The notes under the pieces were generated by a model that worked only from the letters and a program-made list of their open reading frames with translations, ran no database searches and was not told the origin of the DNA. This document shows, piece after piece, positions 16,394 to 25,037 of a stretch of DNA of 64,000 nucleotides (positions within the stretch are counted from its first letter, which is position 1; the number at the start of each line of letters is the position of its first letter). Made by a program: the position numbers and the translations under genes. Origin of the DNA: an uncultured Clostridium sp. GTDB taxonomy: Bacteria > Bacillota > Clostridia > TANB77 > CAG-508. Location of the stretch: NCBI GenBank assembly GCA_905213875.1, contig CAJMJN010000001.1, forward strand, positions 119,561 to 183,560, in the 5' to 3' direction.

Positions 16394-17584
16394 CTATAAA
16401 TTTATTATTTCTATTTTATCTCTATATACAATTCCTGCAATATTGTTAGATACTACTACATTTGTTATTTCTTGGTTTGCAACATATCTTTTTACTAGCC
16501 ATCCACCTGTATTTATAAATTCAATATCTGTTCCAAGATTTAATGCTATGATATCTACATTGGTAAAAATCTCTTTTGCAACATAATTTACTGTGTATTG
16601 CTTTGAATTTTTATTATCTATATTTATAATGTTTACAACTGAGTCAGCTGTAAATAACCCTGATGATTTTTCTTCTACATAACATATATTATTATCTATT
16701 TCTATTGATTGGAAAGACATCTTTTTGTCTTTAGTTTCTACCAATGTATTTTCTTGACCATTTTCTATTACTGATATTCCATCTGTGTACATACATACTA
16801 ATTTGTTTTTATCTTGATATCTTATGTTTGTTATTAATTTTCCACTTGTACTTGAATATGTTTTTTCTAGATAATCTTCTGCATTTTTTTCTGCTTTGTC
16901 AATAGAAATTATCTTTATATTTGATTGAATTGTAGTTTTGGATGTGTCTATTTCTGCTATTGCTAAGTATTTATTGTCATTTGATATATTTACATCTACT
17001 GCTCTTGTGCTAGATAAATATTGTGTAAACATTGCTTTTCCTGATGGATTATACATTTTTATTACTGTTTTATTAAGTGTTCCTGTTATTACTACTGCCA
17101 CATATCCATTTTTATTTACAAATATTTGTGATATATTTCCCTCTATTGTTGTATCCCAAGATACATCTTTATCTGTTACCAAATATATTCTTTGTCCTTG
17201 TTTTTCAGCTATTGCTAAAAATCTATTTGCTGAGCTATATATAGGGTTTGATATTTGTACATCTAGTTCTTTTTCTTTATTACCACTATTCGAATATATT
17301 GTAAATTTTGCTTGATCTAATATTCCTATATATTTATTAAATGCATAAACATTAGCATTTTGTCCTTCTTTTAAATCAATTGTAGCTACACTATCTTGTA
17401 ATACTTCTTTTCTAAGTATAAATTTATCTATCCAACCTCTTATTCCACTGTTTGTGCAATAAGTTCCTATCAAAATTATAAGTAACACAATAAATATGAT
17501 AATTATTGTTGTTATAACTATCTTTTTTCTATTAATCATTTTAAATCCTAAATTTGGTTCATGTTCTTTCCAAACATCTTTCAT
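16394..17584 (-). CDS. DUF5711-like membrane-anchored beta-propeller protein
   Basis: I start this at ATG 17584 because AGGAGG lies 12 nt upstream; the longer frame from 17668 begins in sequence shared with a terminator. The 396-residue product has one N-terminal membrane helix (KIVITTIIIIFIVLLIILIG) and an extracellular region of repeated four-strand units, e.g. NKYLAIAEIDTSKTTIQSNI and NRFLAIAEKQGQRIYLVTD, like WD40/quinoprotein blades. This matches DUF5711-type proteins of Clostridia as I recall them. Function is unknown. It is coupled to cvpA. Confidence 0.65.
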   Translation of the reverse strand: MKDVWKEHEPNLGFKMINRKKIVITTIIIIFIVLLIILIGTYCTNSGIRGWIDKFILRKEVLQDSVATIDLKEGQNANVYAFNKYIGILDQAKFTIYSNSGNKEKELDVQISNPIYSSANRFLAIAEKQGQRIYLVTDKDVSWDTTIEGNISQIFVNKNGYVAVVITGTLNKTVIKMYNPSGKAMFTQYLSSTRAVDVNISNDNKYLAIAEIDTSKTTIQSNIKIISIDKAEKNAEDYLEKTYSSTSGKLITNIRYQDKNKLVCMYTDGISVIENGQENTLVETKDKKMSFQSIEIDNNICYVEEKSSGLFTADSVVNIINIDNKNSKQYTVNYVAKEIFTNVDIIALNLGTDIEFINTGGWLVKRYVANQEITNVVVSNNIAGIVYRDKIEIINL

Positions 17585-17659
17585 TTTAACTTTTTTCCTC
17601 CTACCAGAGTTTATCTTTTCTTTCGATTTTAATATCTTAATTTTACTATACACATAAAT

Positions 17660-17686
17660 AAAAAGCAAGAAATTTTCTTGCTTTTT
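17660..17686 (-). terminator. Terminator of the ABC/GldG operon
   Basis: AAAGCAAGAAA / TTTCTTGCTTT stem with a one-base loop, flanked by A- and T-runs, 46 nt after the GldG stop. Confidence 0.7.
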
Positions 17687-17731
17687 ATTCAGTCTCTTTA
17701 ATTGCTATTTAATAAATATTTTACAACTTTT

Positions 17732-19315
17732 TTATTTTTTTCTTCTTCTAACTTGCCATACAATAATACCTGCTATTATTATTAATACTGGTACAGCAAA
17801 TATTATGCATTTAATTATTGTATCTTGCTTGTCTGTTGCTGTATATGTTACTGTTCCTGTATCTTTTCTTGCTGTTATATCTTCTTCTCTATCAACTAAA
17901 TATGATATTGAATCCATTACAACTTCTTTATTATATCCAAGTTGAACTGCTGAATATTGTGAATTTTGGCTTAGTTGATAATCTGTTGCAAAGTAATTTT
18001 CTCCATATATTATCAATTTAGATTTTATTTCTTGTTCATTTGTTTCCTCATTAGCTGCTTTTATTGTTTTATCTAATTCAGCTCCTACAACAAAACTTCC
18101 TGTTTCATCACTACTTGTTGCTGATGATTGTTGGTTATTAAAGTCTTTTCTAAAATATGCTCCTTCACTTGTATTTGCTAATTCTGTTTTTGTTACATTT
18201 AATTCTGTTAATTTGTCTGAATCAGCTATATTTATTTTTGTTGCATTTATAAATATTGGACCTGTTGTATTATGTATGCTTTTTGTACTGTCTGAATATT
18301 GTATTTCTGGAATTATAATATCAGGTGAATTTGACATCATTCTGCTTGAATCTGTTTCTCTTATTATTCCTGTTTCAAATGGATTTACACCATATAATGC
18401 CAATATTTTATTAACATTTGTTAAATCTGTTTTTGCTGTTTGTGCTGCATTTAACCATAAAATATTTTTTCCTGAATTTATATAATCTGTTATTGCTGTT
18501 GTTGCAACATCATCAAAATCTTTTAAAGGTGTTGTAATTACTAATGTATCACAATCATCTGGAACTTTTCCAGTTGTTAAAATATTTAATGTATCTATTT
18601 CATTAATTTCATTTGCAAGCAACATTTTTAAATATGTCATATTTTGTGATAGTGAAAAATCACTATATCCTTCTAAGAAATATACTTTTGGAACTTTATC
18701 TGTTGATACAGAAACTATTGCTCCTGTTAGTTTTTGTTCTGCTACACTTACTGTTTCATATGTTGATGTATCATAACTTACTAAATCTTGTGATGTTAAT
18801 ACTTTTGATTTTTCTCCACATTCTACAATAATTCCTTGTGACCCACTTTCTATTCCATATTTTTGTGTTAAATCTGGTCTATTATTTGCATCTACGGCTT
18901 CTGCTGTAATTTTGTCATTTACTTTGTTATATTGTTTTGCTAAATCTAAATTAGAATCTGAATCTGTATATCCTACAAAATAAATATTTATAGTTTTATC
19001 GATATTTTTTACTTTTTCTTTACTTTCATCTGTTAATGTATATAACTTTTCTTGAGTAAAATCTAATGGTGTTAAGTTTAGTTTTTGCATTCCTAAATTT
19101 AATGCCATAAATATTGCAACTAATGCAACTACTAATATTGCTGTTTTTGTTCCATTAATTAACCATTTTTTCTTTATAATTTCTATAAATTTATTTGGTT
19201 TTTTATCTTTATTTTTTAAAGCTTTTTTCTCTGCTTTATTCTTTTTAGCCTCAGCTTTTTTAGCCATTTTATCAGCTTTGTTTTTTGCTTTTTGCTCTTT
19301 ACTTTCTTTTTCCAA
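17732..19315 (-). CDS. GldG-like substrate-binding subunit of an ABC system
   Basis: A 527-residue protein. It starts at TTG 19315 behind AGGAGG (8 nt). A long Lys/Ala-rich cytoplasmic tail is followed by a membrane helix (TAILVVALVAIFMALNLGMQ). A large extracellular region has the GldG/IFT52-type layout: LDFTQEKLYTLTDESKE, a Rossmann-like segment KVYFLEGYSDFSLSQNM, and DTLVITTPLKDFDDVATTAI. A C-terminal membrane helix and a basic tail close it. In other bacteria GldG partners GldF/GldA in gliding or envelope machinery; in gliding-negative Clostridia the role is unknown. It is the third gene of the ATPase-permease-GldG operon. Confidence 0.85.
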   Translation of the reverse strand: MEKESKEQKAKNKADKMAKKAEAKKNKAEKKALKNKDKKPNKFIEIIKKKWLINGTKTAILVVALVAIFMALNLGMQKLNLTPLDFTQEKLYTLTDESKEKVKNIDKTINIYFVGYTDSDSNLDLAKQYNKVNDKITAEAVDANNRPDLTQKYGIESGSQGIIVECGEKSKVLTSQDLVSYDTSTYETVSVAEQKLTGAIVSVSTDKVPKVYFLEGYSDFSLSQNMTYLKMLLANEINEIDTLNILTTGKVPDDCDTLVITTPLKDFDDVATTAITDYINSGKNILWLNAAQTAKTDLTNVNKILALYGVNPFETGIIRETDSSRMMSNSPDIIIPEIQYSDSTKSIHNTTGPIFINATKINIADSDKLTELNVTKTELANTSEGAYFRKDFNNQQSSATSSDETGSFVVGAELDKTIKAANEETNEQEIKSKLIIYGENYFATDYQLSQNSQYSAVQLGYNKEVVMDSISYLVDREEDITARKDTGTVTYTATDKQDTIIKCIIFAVPVLIIIAGIIVWQVRRRKK

Positions 19316-19327
19316 TGTTCTTACCTC

Positions 19328-20008
19328 CTATCTTACACTTTTTCTTCTTTGCATAAATATTACTGTAAGTAATAAGCATAAAACTGTAAAACTTATATAC
19401 ATTACAGTATCTGCAATGTCAATTTGTCCTTCTGGAAATTTAGAAAACATATTTATCAATGAGAAATTTGTAAATATGCTACTAAATTGTGGTAAAAACC
19501 AAGTTAAAATGAAAAATCCTATTGTAATTACACCTGCAATTATTTGATTTTCTGTAATGCTTGAAGCAAAAATACCAAATGAGATATAACTCATTGCTAA
19601 TAATAAAAATCCCAATAATGTAACCAATGCTGTTGTTATATGTGGTTTTCCAAAGAAACATAGTATTCCAAAATATAAAAATGTACAAATTTCTGTTATT
19701 AAAACTATTAATGTTGCTGCTATAAATTTTCCTAATACTAATTTTGTAATACTAAGTGGTGATGTCAATAGCAATTGTTCTGTTCCGTTTTTTCTTTCTT
19801 CTGCAATTGATCTCATTGTAAGTACAGGTACTATAAATGTTAATATTGTTGCACCTGAGTAAAATATATATTCAAAGTTTGTGCTTTGATATTTAAAAAC
19901 ATCTACATAGAAAAATATACTAAACATTAGTAAAAATAATCCTATAAACACATATCCTACTGGTGAATAAAAATATGTTTTTAACTCTTTTTTTATGACT
20001 GCTAACAT
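19328..20008 (-). CDS. ABC-2 type permease (GldF-like)
   Basis: A 226-residue integral membrane protein with six hydrophobic helices. The N-terminal KKELKTYFYSPVGYVFIG and the cytoplasmic MRSIAEERKNGTEQLLLTSP are hallmarks of ABC-2 permeases of the GldF/NosY type. Its ATG (20008) overlaps the TAA of the ATPase gene as TAATG, so translation is coupled, and GldG follows 12 nt later. The three proteins should act as one complex. Confidence 0.9.
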   Translation of the reverse strand: MLAVIKKELKTYFYSPVGYVFIGLFLLMFSIFFYVDVFKYQSTNFEYIFYSGATILTFIVPVLTMRSIAEERKNGTEQLLLTSPLSITKLVLGKFIAATLIVLITEICTFLYFGILCFFGKPHITTALVTLLGFLLLAMSYISFGIFASSITENQIIAGVITIGFFILTWFLPQFSSIFTNFSLINMFSKFPEGQIDIADTVMYISFTVLCLLLTVIFMQRRKSVR

Positions 20009-20950
20009 TAGTTTTTACCTCCTTCAATGATTTTCATAAATGCATCTTCTAATGTACTATCTGCTTTTTTCATTTCAAATATTGTGATATTTTCTTTTGC
20101 AAGTTCTGTAAATAATACTTTTCTTAGATCCACATTTTCTTTTGATTCAACCATATATTGTTTTGTTCCATCTTCTAGTTCTTCTATTAATTCAAATTTT
20201 TGTGCACCTTCTATTTTGTCTTTCATATCTTTCATTTTGTCTTCAGGGTCTTCTACTGTTACATAAATACAATTTTTATTTAATACTTTATTTTCTAAGT
20301 TTTCTGGTGTATCTATTGCAACTAGTTTTCCTTTATTTATAATAATTACTTTATTACAAATTTGACTTACTTCTGATAAAATATGTGAGCTTAAAATTAC
20401 TGTATGTGTTTTTCCAAGTTCTTTTATTAAATTTCTAATTTCTGTTATTTGTTTAGGGTCTAATCCAACTGTTGGTTCGTCTAAAATTAGTATTTTAGGT
20501 GCTCCAACTAGAGCTCCTGCCATACCAGTTCTTTGTTTATATCCTCTTGAAAGATTTCTAATAAGCTTTTTCTCTACATCTTTCAAACCTGTTTTTTCTA
20601 TTATTTTTTCTACTTCTTCTTTTCTTGTTTTTCTATCCACTTTTTTTATTTCTGCCATATATGTAACAAATTCTTTTACTGTTAAATCTGTATAAAGTGG
20701 TACTCCTTCTGGCATATAGCCAATTTCTTTTTTAGCTTTCTTTGGTTTTTTTAACATATCAAAACCATCTACAACAATTTCTCCACTTGTTTGTTCAATA
20801 AATCCTGTTAACATATTCATTGTTGTACTTTTTCCCGCACCATTTGGTCCGTAATAGGCCTACTATTTCGCCTTCTTTAATTGTAAAACTTATGTTGTCT
20901 ACGGCTGTAAATTTTCCATACTTTTTTGTAACATTTTTTACCTCTATCAC
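20008..20950 (-). pseudogene. ABC transporter ATPase (GldA-like), frameshifted at the P-loop
   Basis: The gene begins at GTG 20950 behind GGAGG, giving MIEVKNVTKKYGKFTAVDNI ... GEIVGLL. It then loses frame at one surplus base (G at 20851 on the plus strand). Removing it yields GLLGPNGAGKSTTMNM, a perfect Walker A, and a 313-residue protein with LSRGYKQRTG (signature), ILILDEPTVGLD (Walker B) and SSHILSEV (H-loop). As written, only fragments without a P-loop can be made unless translation restarts at ATG 20820. The permease and GldG downstream are intact. The extra base is not in a homopolymer, but an assembly error remains possible. Confidence 0.9.
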
Positions 20951-21126
20951 AAAAAATTCCTCCTTTTGTTATGTATTAATTCGTCTACAATATTATCATT
21001 ATATAGATTTAATGTAAAGTATTTCACAAAAAATTCACATTACGGATGCTTGGGTTTGAGAGATTTTATTTTTTCAAATGAAATTTTCGGTATTTAAAGG
21101 TTTTGTTTTTAATATTAATTTAGGTA

Positions 21127-21155
21127 TTGACAACATTTTCTTTTTGTGCTATTAT
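21127..21155 (+). promoter_or_regulatory. Promoter of tRNA-Arg(UCU)
   Basis: TTGACA (21127-21132), 17-nt spacer, TATTAT (21150-21155), ending 19 nt before the tRNA. Confidence 0.7.
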
Positions 21156-21174
21156 AATAAATGTCATTTGACAT

Positions 21175-21251
<77 letters not shown>

Positions 21252-21259
21252 TACACGAA

Positions 21260-21308
21260 AAGTCATACAAGTATTGAAATATCAATGTTTCGTATGACTC
21301 TTTTTTTG
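21260..21308 (+). terminator. Terminator after tRNA-Arg, first of two related hairpins
   Basis: GTCATAC (21262-21268) pairs with GTATGAC (21292-21298), with further pairing inside, then CTTTTTTT. Confidence 0.7.
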
Positions 21309-21350
21309 TAAAGTAATGCAATTGTAATGCAATAGCTATAATTTTTATTA

Positions 21351-21393
21351 AAAGCCATACAGTATTGAATTATCAATATCTGTATGGCTTTTT
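21351..21393 (+). terminator. Second, similar hairpin with T-run
   Basis: GCCATACAG / CTGTATGGC stem followed by TTTTT. Its inside (TATTGAATTATCAATAT) closely resembles the first hairpin, suggesting duplication. Two GTAATGCAA copies (21313 and 21324) lie between them. Confidence 0.6.
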
Positions 21394-21445
21394 AGTGATT
21401 ACTGTATATATACAATAATATAAATTAATACTATAAAGGAACAAT

Positions 21446-22216
21446 TTATGAAACTTTTTCGATATTCGTATTTATATCAGTCATTTGACTTATATAATCT
21501 ACTTCAAATTTTTTTATTTCTTTTATTCCTTGTATTGCTACTTTTATCTCTATATCTGTTGGTTTATTTGTTACTAATATTTGTAGAAAATTTATCAATC
21601 CTTTTTGTTTTACTAATTTTGTTACAACTATAATAAAAATTATTTCAATAATATTTATTACAAAATATTGTTTATCCCAAAATGCTATTTTTAAATCTAT
21701 CATAGTAAAAATTATAATTTTACAAATTAAATTCATACTACTACACTTGTTACTAAATCTTGATTCTTTTTTGGAATCTTTAAATGTTGGTATCTTCTTG
21801 CTTCTAAAATATGCATTTATTGCCATATGTTCTGCTGCATGGAAACTTCCTAATCTTTCATAACCTTTACATTTAAATTTTATTTTATATACTATTTTTA
21901 TAAAATATTTTAAATCTTCTAGTATAAAAGCAAGAAAGAAAATTATCGCTGTAGTAACATAAATATTTTTTAGCAGTATTGATGTTCCTATTAATATAAT
22001 CTTTAGTATTTTCTTTCGTTTCCGCTTTTCTTTTATTATTTCTTCTATTTTATTAGCATTTATAAATTCAATCTCAATTTTGTCATCTTGATTTATACTA
22101 CTTTTTACTGCAATTTTAGGAAACATTAATGAATAAAAAATTATTCCATCATTTTGTGCTTCTGCCATTTTAGGATAGTATGTGTTGCTTATTTTTTTAT
22201 CATACCGTTGTTTCAT
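21446..22216 (-). CDS. DUF1385-like membrane protein
   Basis: The start at ATG 22216 (MKQRYDKKISNTYY) is chosen because AGGAG lies 8 nt before it; the longer frame runs into the murE promoter. The 256-residue product has two or three hydrophobic segments. The segment GSFHAAEHMAINAYF resembles the 'yHgAEHk-xI-x-aYe' signature of DUF1385, and the C-terminal FLQILVTNKPTDIEIKVAIQ matches the family's 'lQ-lTT-ePdd-qievAi' block. The Lys after AEH is Met here, so it is a divergent member. The family's biochemical role is unknown. Confidence 0.6.
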   Translation of the reverse strand: MKQRYDKKISNTYYPKMAEAQNDGIIFYSLMFPKIAVKSSINQDDKIEIEFINANKIEEIIKEKRKRKKILKIILIGTSILLKNIYVTTAIIFFLAFILEDLKYFIKIVYKIKFKCKGYERLGSFHAAEHMAINAYFRSKKIPTFKDSKKESRFSNKCSSMNLICKIIIFTMIDLKIAFWDKQYFVINIIEIIFIIVVTKLVKQKGLINFLQILVTNKPTDIEIKVAIQGIKEIKKFEVDYISQMTDINTNIEKVS

Positions 22217-22272
22217 ATCTATTTCTCCTTTTTCCATTTTTTGTAAATTTATTTTATCACTTTTATATGGAT

Positions 22273-22301
22273 TTGACAACACCTTTCCCCTAGAGTATAA
22301 T
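22273..22301 (+). promoter_or_regulatory. Perfect sigma-A promoter of murE
   Basis: TTGACA (22273-22278), 17 nt, TATAAT (22296-22301): both boxes match consensus exactly. The murE ATG is 33 nt downstream with AGGAGG. Confidence 0.85.
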
Positions 22302-22333
22302 GCAGTTAAATAAATTTTTTAGGAGGCACAATT

Positions 22334-23848
22334 ATGTTGTTAAAAGATGTATTAAAAAATATAGAAATACTTGAGCATAAAGGAAATTTAGATATTGATA
22401 TTACTAATATTTCATCTGATTCAAGATTAATTAAGCAAAATGGTTTCTTTTTTGCTATTACTGGTTATAAATTAAAAGGAACAGATTTTATAGAAAGTGC
22501 TATAAAAAATGGTGCAACTGCTATTGCTGTAGAATCTGATGTTGATTTAGATTCTTTAAATTATGAAAACATTACATTTATAAAACTTGACAATATAAGA
22601 AGAAATTTAGCATTATGTAGTTGTAATTTGTATGACAATCCTTCAAGAAAACTAAAAATTATTGGAGTTACTGGAACAAAGGGAAAAACAACTTCTACAT
22701 TTATGATTAAATCTATTCTACAAAAACATGGTTATAAAGTAGGTTTAATTGGTAGTATTGCTTGCTATATAAATGATGAAATGCTTGAAGTTCTTGATAG
22801 AACTACACAAGAAAGTTATAAAATTCAAGAATATTTGGATATGATGGTCAAGAAAAATGTTGATGTTGTTATTCTTGAAGTTTCTTCACAAGCTATGAAA
22901 CTGGATAGAGTTGTTGGTTGTGATTTTGATATTGCTTTATTCACTAATTTAAGTGAAGACCACATCAGTCCAAATGAACATCCTACAATGGAAGATTATT
23001 TTGAAGCTAAACTTTCTTTATTAAAAATGTCTCCTGTTTGTGTTGTAAATTTGGATAATGAATATACTGCAAAAATTCCTGAATTATTACCTAATAAAAA
23101 AATAATTACTTTTGGTGTTGATAATAAAGCTGATATCATGGCTAAAGATTTTAGTTATACAAATCATTCTGTTGATTTTTCTTTAATAACACCTGAATAT
23201 ACTAAAGAAGTAACAGTTTCAATTCCAGGTAAATATATGGCTTATAATGCTCTTGGTGCAATTACTGTTGCGAGATATTTTGGAGCAACATATGAAGATA
23301 TAAAATCAGGCTTAAATCCATTCCATGTTTTTGGTAGAAGTGAAATGGTTCCTAATAAATTAGGTTATAAAATTATGATAGATTATGCACATACACCATC
23401 TAGCTTAGAATCAATTTTACAAACTGTAAAGCCATATACAAAAGGTAAAGTTATTTGTACTTGGGGTGTTGGTGGAGATAGAGACCGTGCTAAACGTCCT
23501 ATAATGGGTGAAATATCTGGTACTTTAGCAGATTTCACTGTACTTACAGCAGATCAAGTAAGAACTGAAAATCCAATGCAAATTATGTCTGATATAGAAG
23601 TTGGATTAAAAAAATCTGGTGGAAAGTATAAAATTATTTTGAATAGAACTGAAGCTTTAAGATATGCACTTCATATGATGACTAAAGATGATATTCTAGT
23701 AATTCCTGGATTAGGAAATGACCTTTATATTGAATATATGGGTGTAAAATATCCTTACAATGAACGTATTATTTTGGCAGGTCTTATTGATGAAATGTTA
23801 GACCCAGAACATAAAGAAATAGTAAAAACTCAAAATGATATCTTTTAA
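22334..23848 (+). CDS. murE: UDP-MurNAc-tripeptide synthetase (Mur ligase)
   Basis: A 504-residue cytoplasmic ligase that adds the third residue to UDP-MurNAc-L-Ala-D-Glu using ATP. The N-terminal domain has ISSDSRLIKQNGFFFAI; the ATP site is GVTGTKGKTTSTFMI; the central domain has NLSEDHISPNEHPTMEDYF with the Lys to be carbamylated in the following EAKLSLLK; the C-terminal domain has IDYAHTPSSLESIL and GGDRDRAKRP. The residue-selecting loop, DNPR in DAP-adding MurE, reads TADQVRTENP here. dapF in the same window argues for DAP, but this loop is unusual. Strong promoter and terminator make it a single-gene unit. Confidence 0.93.
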   Translation: MLLKDVLKNIEILEHKGNLDIDITNISSDSRLIKQNGFFFAITGYKLKGTDFIESAIKNGATAIAVESDVDLDSLNYENITFIKLDNIRRNLALCSCNLYDNPSRKLKIIGVTGTKGKTTSTFMIKSILQKHGYKVGLIGSIACYINDEMLEVLDRTTQESYKIQEYLDMMVKKNVDVVILEVSSQAMKLDRVVGCDFDIALFTNLSEDHISPNEHPTMEDYFEAKLSLLKMSPVCVVNLDNEYTAKIPELLPNKKIITFGVDNKADIMAKDFSYTNHSVDFSLITPEYTKEVTVSIPGKYMAYNALGAITVARYFGATYEDIKSGLNPFHVFGRSEMVPNKLGYKIMIDYAHTPSSLESILQTVKPYTKGKVICTWGVGGDRDRAKRPIMGEISGTLADFTVLTADQVRTENPMQIMSDIEVGLKKSGGKYKIILNRTEALRYALHMMTKDDILVIPGLGNDLYIEYMGVKYPYNERIILAGLIDEMLDPEHKEIVKTQNDIF

Positions 23849-23852
23849 TTAT

Positions 23853-23889
23853 AAAAAGAGCCTATACTTTTGAAGTATAAGCTCTTTAA
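23853..23889 (+). terminator. Terminator of murE
   Basis: AAAGAGC-x-TATACTT / AAGTATA-x-GCTCTTT stem with a 3-nt loop, 6 nt after the stop. Confidence 0.8.
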
Positions 23890-23909
23890 TCTTATCTATT
23901 GATTTTATA

Positions 23910-24194
23910 CTAAAATTCATAATCTATTGCTTGCCTATTTATTCTTATTTTTTTACACAATGTTGAAACTTTTACATGTTCTGGATTTGTTTTATATTTT
24001 TCTAAATCTTCCATTGTCTCGAATTCTGAAATTAAAATTGCATCATATTCATTTTTAGGATTAGTGTTTATTCCTGTTTCAATACTTTTTATTTCTGGTA
24101 TTATTCCCTTTAATTGTTCTAGTTCATTTAAAAACTTCTTCATATTCTCTTCTTCGTTTTCTTTAAATTTCCACATTACAATATGTTTTATCAT
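23910..24194 (-). CDS. Dabb-family (stress-responsive A/B barrel) protein
   Basis: A 94-residue single ferredoxin-like domain: MIKHIVMWKFKENEEENM, LEQLKGIIPEIKSIETGINT, ILISEFETMEDLEKYKTNPEH. The opening 'i-H-x-v-x-x-k-f' strand and the 'y-x-x-h-p-x-H' region define the Dabb family, which forms dimeric barrels. Substrate is unknown. It is convergent with murE. Confidence 0.88.
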   Translation of the reverse strand: MIKHIVMWKFKENEEENMKKFLNELEQLKGIIPEIKSIETGINTNPKNEYDAILISEFETMEDLEKYKTNPEHVKVSTLCKKIRINRQAIDYEF

Positions 24195-24274
24195 TTTGGC
24201 TTCCTTTCATAAATTCTTTTATAAATTAAAGCACTTAAAAATAAGTGCTTTAACAATTTTCCAAATATTGAATT

Positions 24275-24351
24275 TGGTGCACCAAGAGGGATTCGAACCC
24301 CCGACCTCTCGGTTCGTAGCCGAGTACTCTATCCAACTAAGCTATTGGTGC
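24275..24351 (-). tRNA. tRNA-Arg (anticodon ACG)
   Basis: 77 nt on the minus strand. Acceptor GCACCAA/TTGGTGC with discriminator A and encoded CCA; anticodon stem CTCGG/CCGAG with loop CTACGAA; T-loop GTTCGAATC. The A34 is expected to become inosine and read CGN codons. Confidence 0.96.
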
Positions 24352-24362
24352 AAAAATAAAAA

Positions 24363-24387
24363 GAATTACGTTAAATTAACGTAATTC
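24363..24387. repeat. Palindrome between the two tRNAs
   Basis: GAATTACGTTAA / TTAACGTAATTC is a perfect 12-bp inverted repeat around a single A. It could aid processing of the two-tRNA transcript. A related palindrome, CGTTAATAATTAACG, lies upstream of the tRNA-Pro gene at 24475-24489. Confidence 0.45.
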
Positions 24388-24392
24388 CTTTA

Positions 24393-24468
24393 TGGTCGAG
24401 GTGACAGGGATCGAACCTGCGACCTCATGGTCCCAAACCACGCGCGCTACCAACTGCGCTACACCTCG
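24393..24468 (-). tRNA. tRNA-Pro (anticodon UGG)
   Basis: 76 nt on the minus strand. Acceptor CGAGGTG/CACCTCG with encoded CCA; anticodon stem CGTGG/CCATG with loop TTTGGGA; T-loop GTTCGATCC. The C1-G72 pair is typical of bacterial tRNA-Pro. It precedes tRNA-Arg(ACG) in the same transcript. Confidence 0.96.
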
Positions 24469-24692
24469 ATTTATCGTTAATAATTAACGCTTTTATATAA
24501 TAGCATATATTTTTTAAATTTGCAAGAGTTTTATAAAAATTAGTAAAATTTTTTCCCAATTTTTTTGTAGAAGTGGATTATAAGTGAATTATAAAAGTAA
24601 AATTTCTTATTTTATGGACTTTTAACTTCTTTTATGCTACAATAGTCATTACGTAACATATCGATTATACAAAAGCAAGAGGAGGAAAGGAT

Positions 24693-24968
24693 ATGAAGGG
24701 AGTAGTTAATGGTTATACGATTCAACGGTTTAGCTCATGTGGTCGAAATGGTATATTCATTCATTATTTAAAGGATGGTAACATTTTTACACATTCTAAA
24801 TATTATGATGTTGATAACGATAAGATATTAGAGGTTCGGAAACGACTGAATGATTATACTTCAATAAATCAAAAAGAAACTGAACTTTGTCGAACGCTCA
24901 CTTTAGTCACTATGATTGATACTGTAGAAAATATTATATTCGACAGATATCCACGAAAAGCCAAATAA
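24693..24968 (+). CDS. Hypothetical protein, 91 residues, foreign codon use
   Basis: ATG 24693 follows GAGGAGG at ideal spacing, and a strong terminator follows the stop. The protein (MKGVVNGYTIQRFSSCGRNG ... IIFDRYPRKAK) is compact and mixed alpha/beta; no family is recognised. Codons include CGA, CGG, ACG, CTG and CTC, rare in the surrounding genes that use AGA and TTA, so recent acquisition is likely. Confidence 0.65.
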   Translation: MKGVVNGYTIQRFSSCGRNGIFIHYLKDGNIFTHSKYYDVDNDKILEVRKRLNDYTSINQKETELCRTLTLVTMIDTVENIIFDRYPRKAK

Positions 24969-24979
24969 ACTTGTTTATA

Positions 24980-25014
24980 GGGAACTGCGGTTATTGCAGT
25001 TCCCTATTTCTTTT
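24980..25014 (+). terminator. Terminator of the 24693 gene
   Basis: GGGAACTGC (24980-24988) / GCAGTTCCC (24996-25004) with a 7-nt loop and a T-rich tail. Confidence 0.85.
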
Positions 25015-25037
25015 ACTTTTTATTATTTTTAATAGTT

